Source of the DNA: an uncultured Ruminococcus sp.
GTDB taxonomy: Bacteria; Bacillota; Clostridia; Oscillospirales; Acutalibacteraceae
Assembly (NCBI GenBank): GCA_902785555.1
Contig: CACZZB010000015.1
Location: 1-35,079 of the forward strand
Length of the DNA: 35,079 bases
Reading direction: 5' to 3'
In this document: in pieces, positions 34,977 to 35,079 of the stretch
Position numbering within the stretch: the first letter of the stretch is position 1
How the letters are laid out: every line of letters starts with the position of its first letter
Translations under genes and position numbers: made by a program
Notes under the pieces: generated by a model
What the model was told of the DNA's origin: nothing
Databases searched by the model: none
The model's input: the letters and a program-made list of their open reading frames with translations, nothing else

Positions 34977-35079
34977 TTTTAATTAACCTCTTGTGCCAGT
35001 AAAAATATAAATCAAAAAACAAGATGTTTGATACAAGCCAAAGGTTGCTGAGAATAAAACAGTTTGTTTATAAGCAAAG

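Overview
This AT-rich window is the chromosomal replication origin region of a Gram-positive anaerobe of the Clostridia. It most resembles Ruminococcus or a related Oscillospiraceae genus. That placement is inferred from gene content and protein style (Tp47-type surface repeats, DUF3793 next to flavodoxin, Gx transporter, TTG starts on gyrB and gyrA). It does not come from a marker-gene comparison.

Left arm (1-9930). A leftward trio encodes a DUF2325 protein, a DUF3793 protein and a flavodoxin. It diverges from a rightward group that encodes a repeated surface protein, a YedZ-like haem membrane domain fused to an FMN-binding domain, and a Gx-type (EetB-like) membrane protein. The shared intergenic region holds several TTAG/CTAA palindromes that look like operators of a DtxR/IdeR-type metalloregulator. 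Together these genes suggest a metal-regulated, flavin-linked redox system at the cell surface. Next come a CbbX/SpoVK-like AAA ATPase and an ECF sigma factor with a likely membrane anti-sigma partner. The sigma gene lies behind two near-identical ECF-type promoters.

Origin core (9931-17449). The order is dnaA, oriC, dnaN, yaaA (S4 domain), recF, remB, a zinc-ribbon membrane protein, gyrB. The dnaA-dnaN gap has a dense array of TTTTCAACA-like 9-mers, then a GC block, five CTA trinucleotides matching the DnaA-trio element, and a 24-bp A/T-only stretch. No canonical TTATCCACA box is visible in that gap; one lies upstream of dnaA. The variant repeat may be the DnaA box of this lineage.

Right arm (17450-35079). 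A YcxB-like membrane protein and a thioesterase separate gyrB from gyrA. A leftward operon follows: murE, murF, a DUF4190 protein, lgt, a degenerate VanY-type lipoprotein and mtnN. A small membrane protein/HTH regulator pair has its own 13-bp inverted-repeat operator. The chromosome maintenance block is mnmG, rsmG, noc-like (opposite strand), parA, parB and serS, with five perfect parS sites. DnaA/oriC start replication, DnaN/GyrA/GyrB support elongation, and ParA/ParB/parS segregate the new origins. No tRNA, rRNA, CRISPR array or intact insertion sequence was seen.
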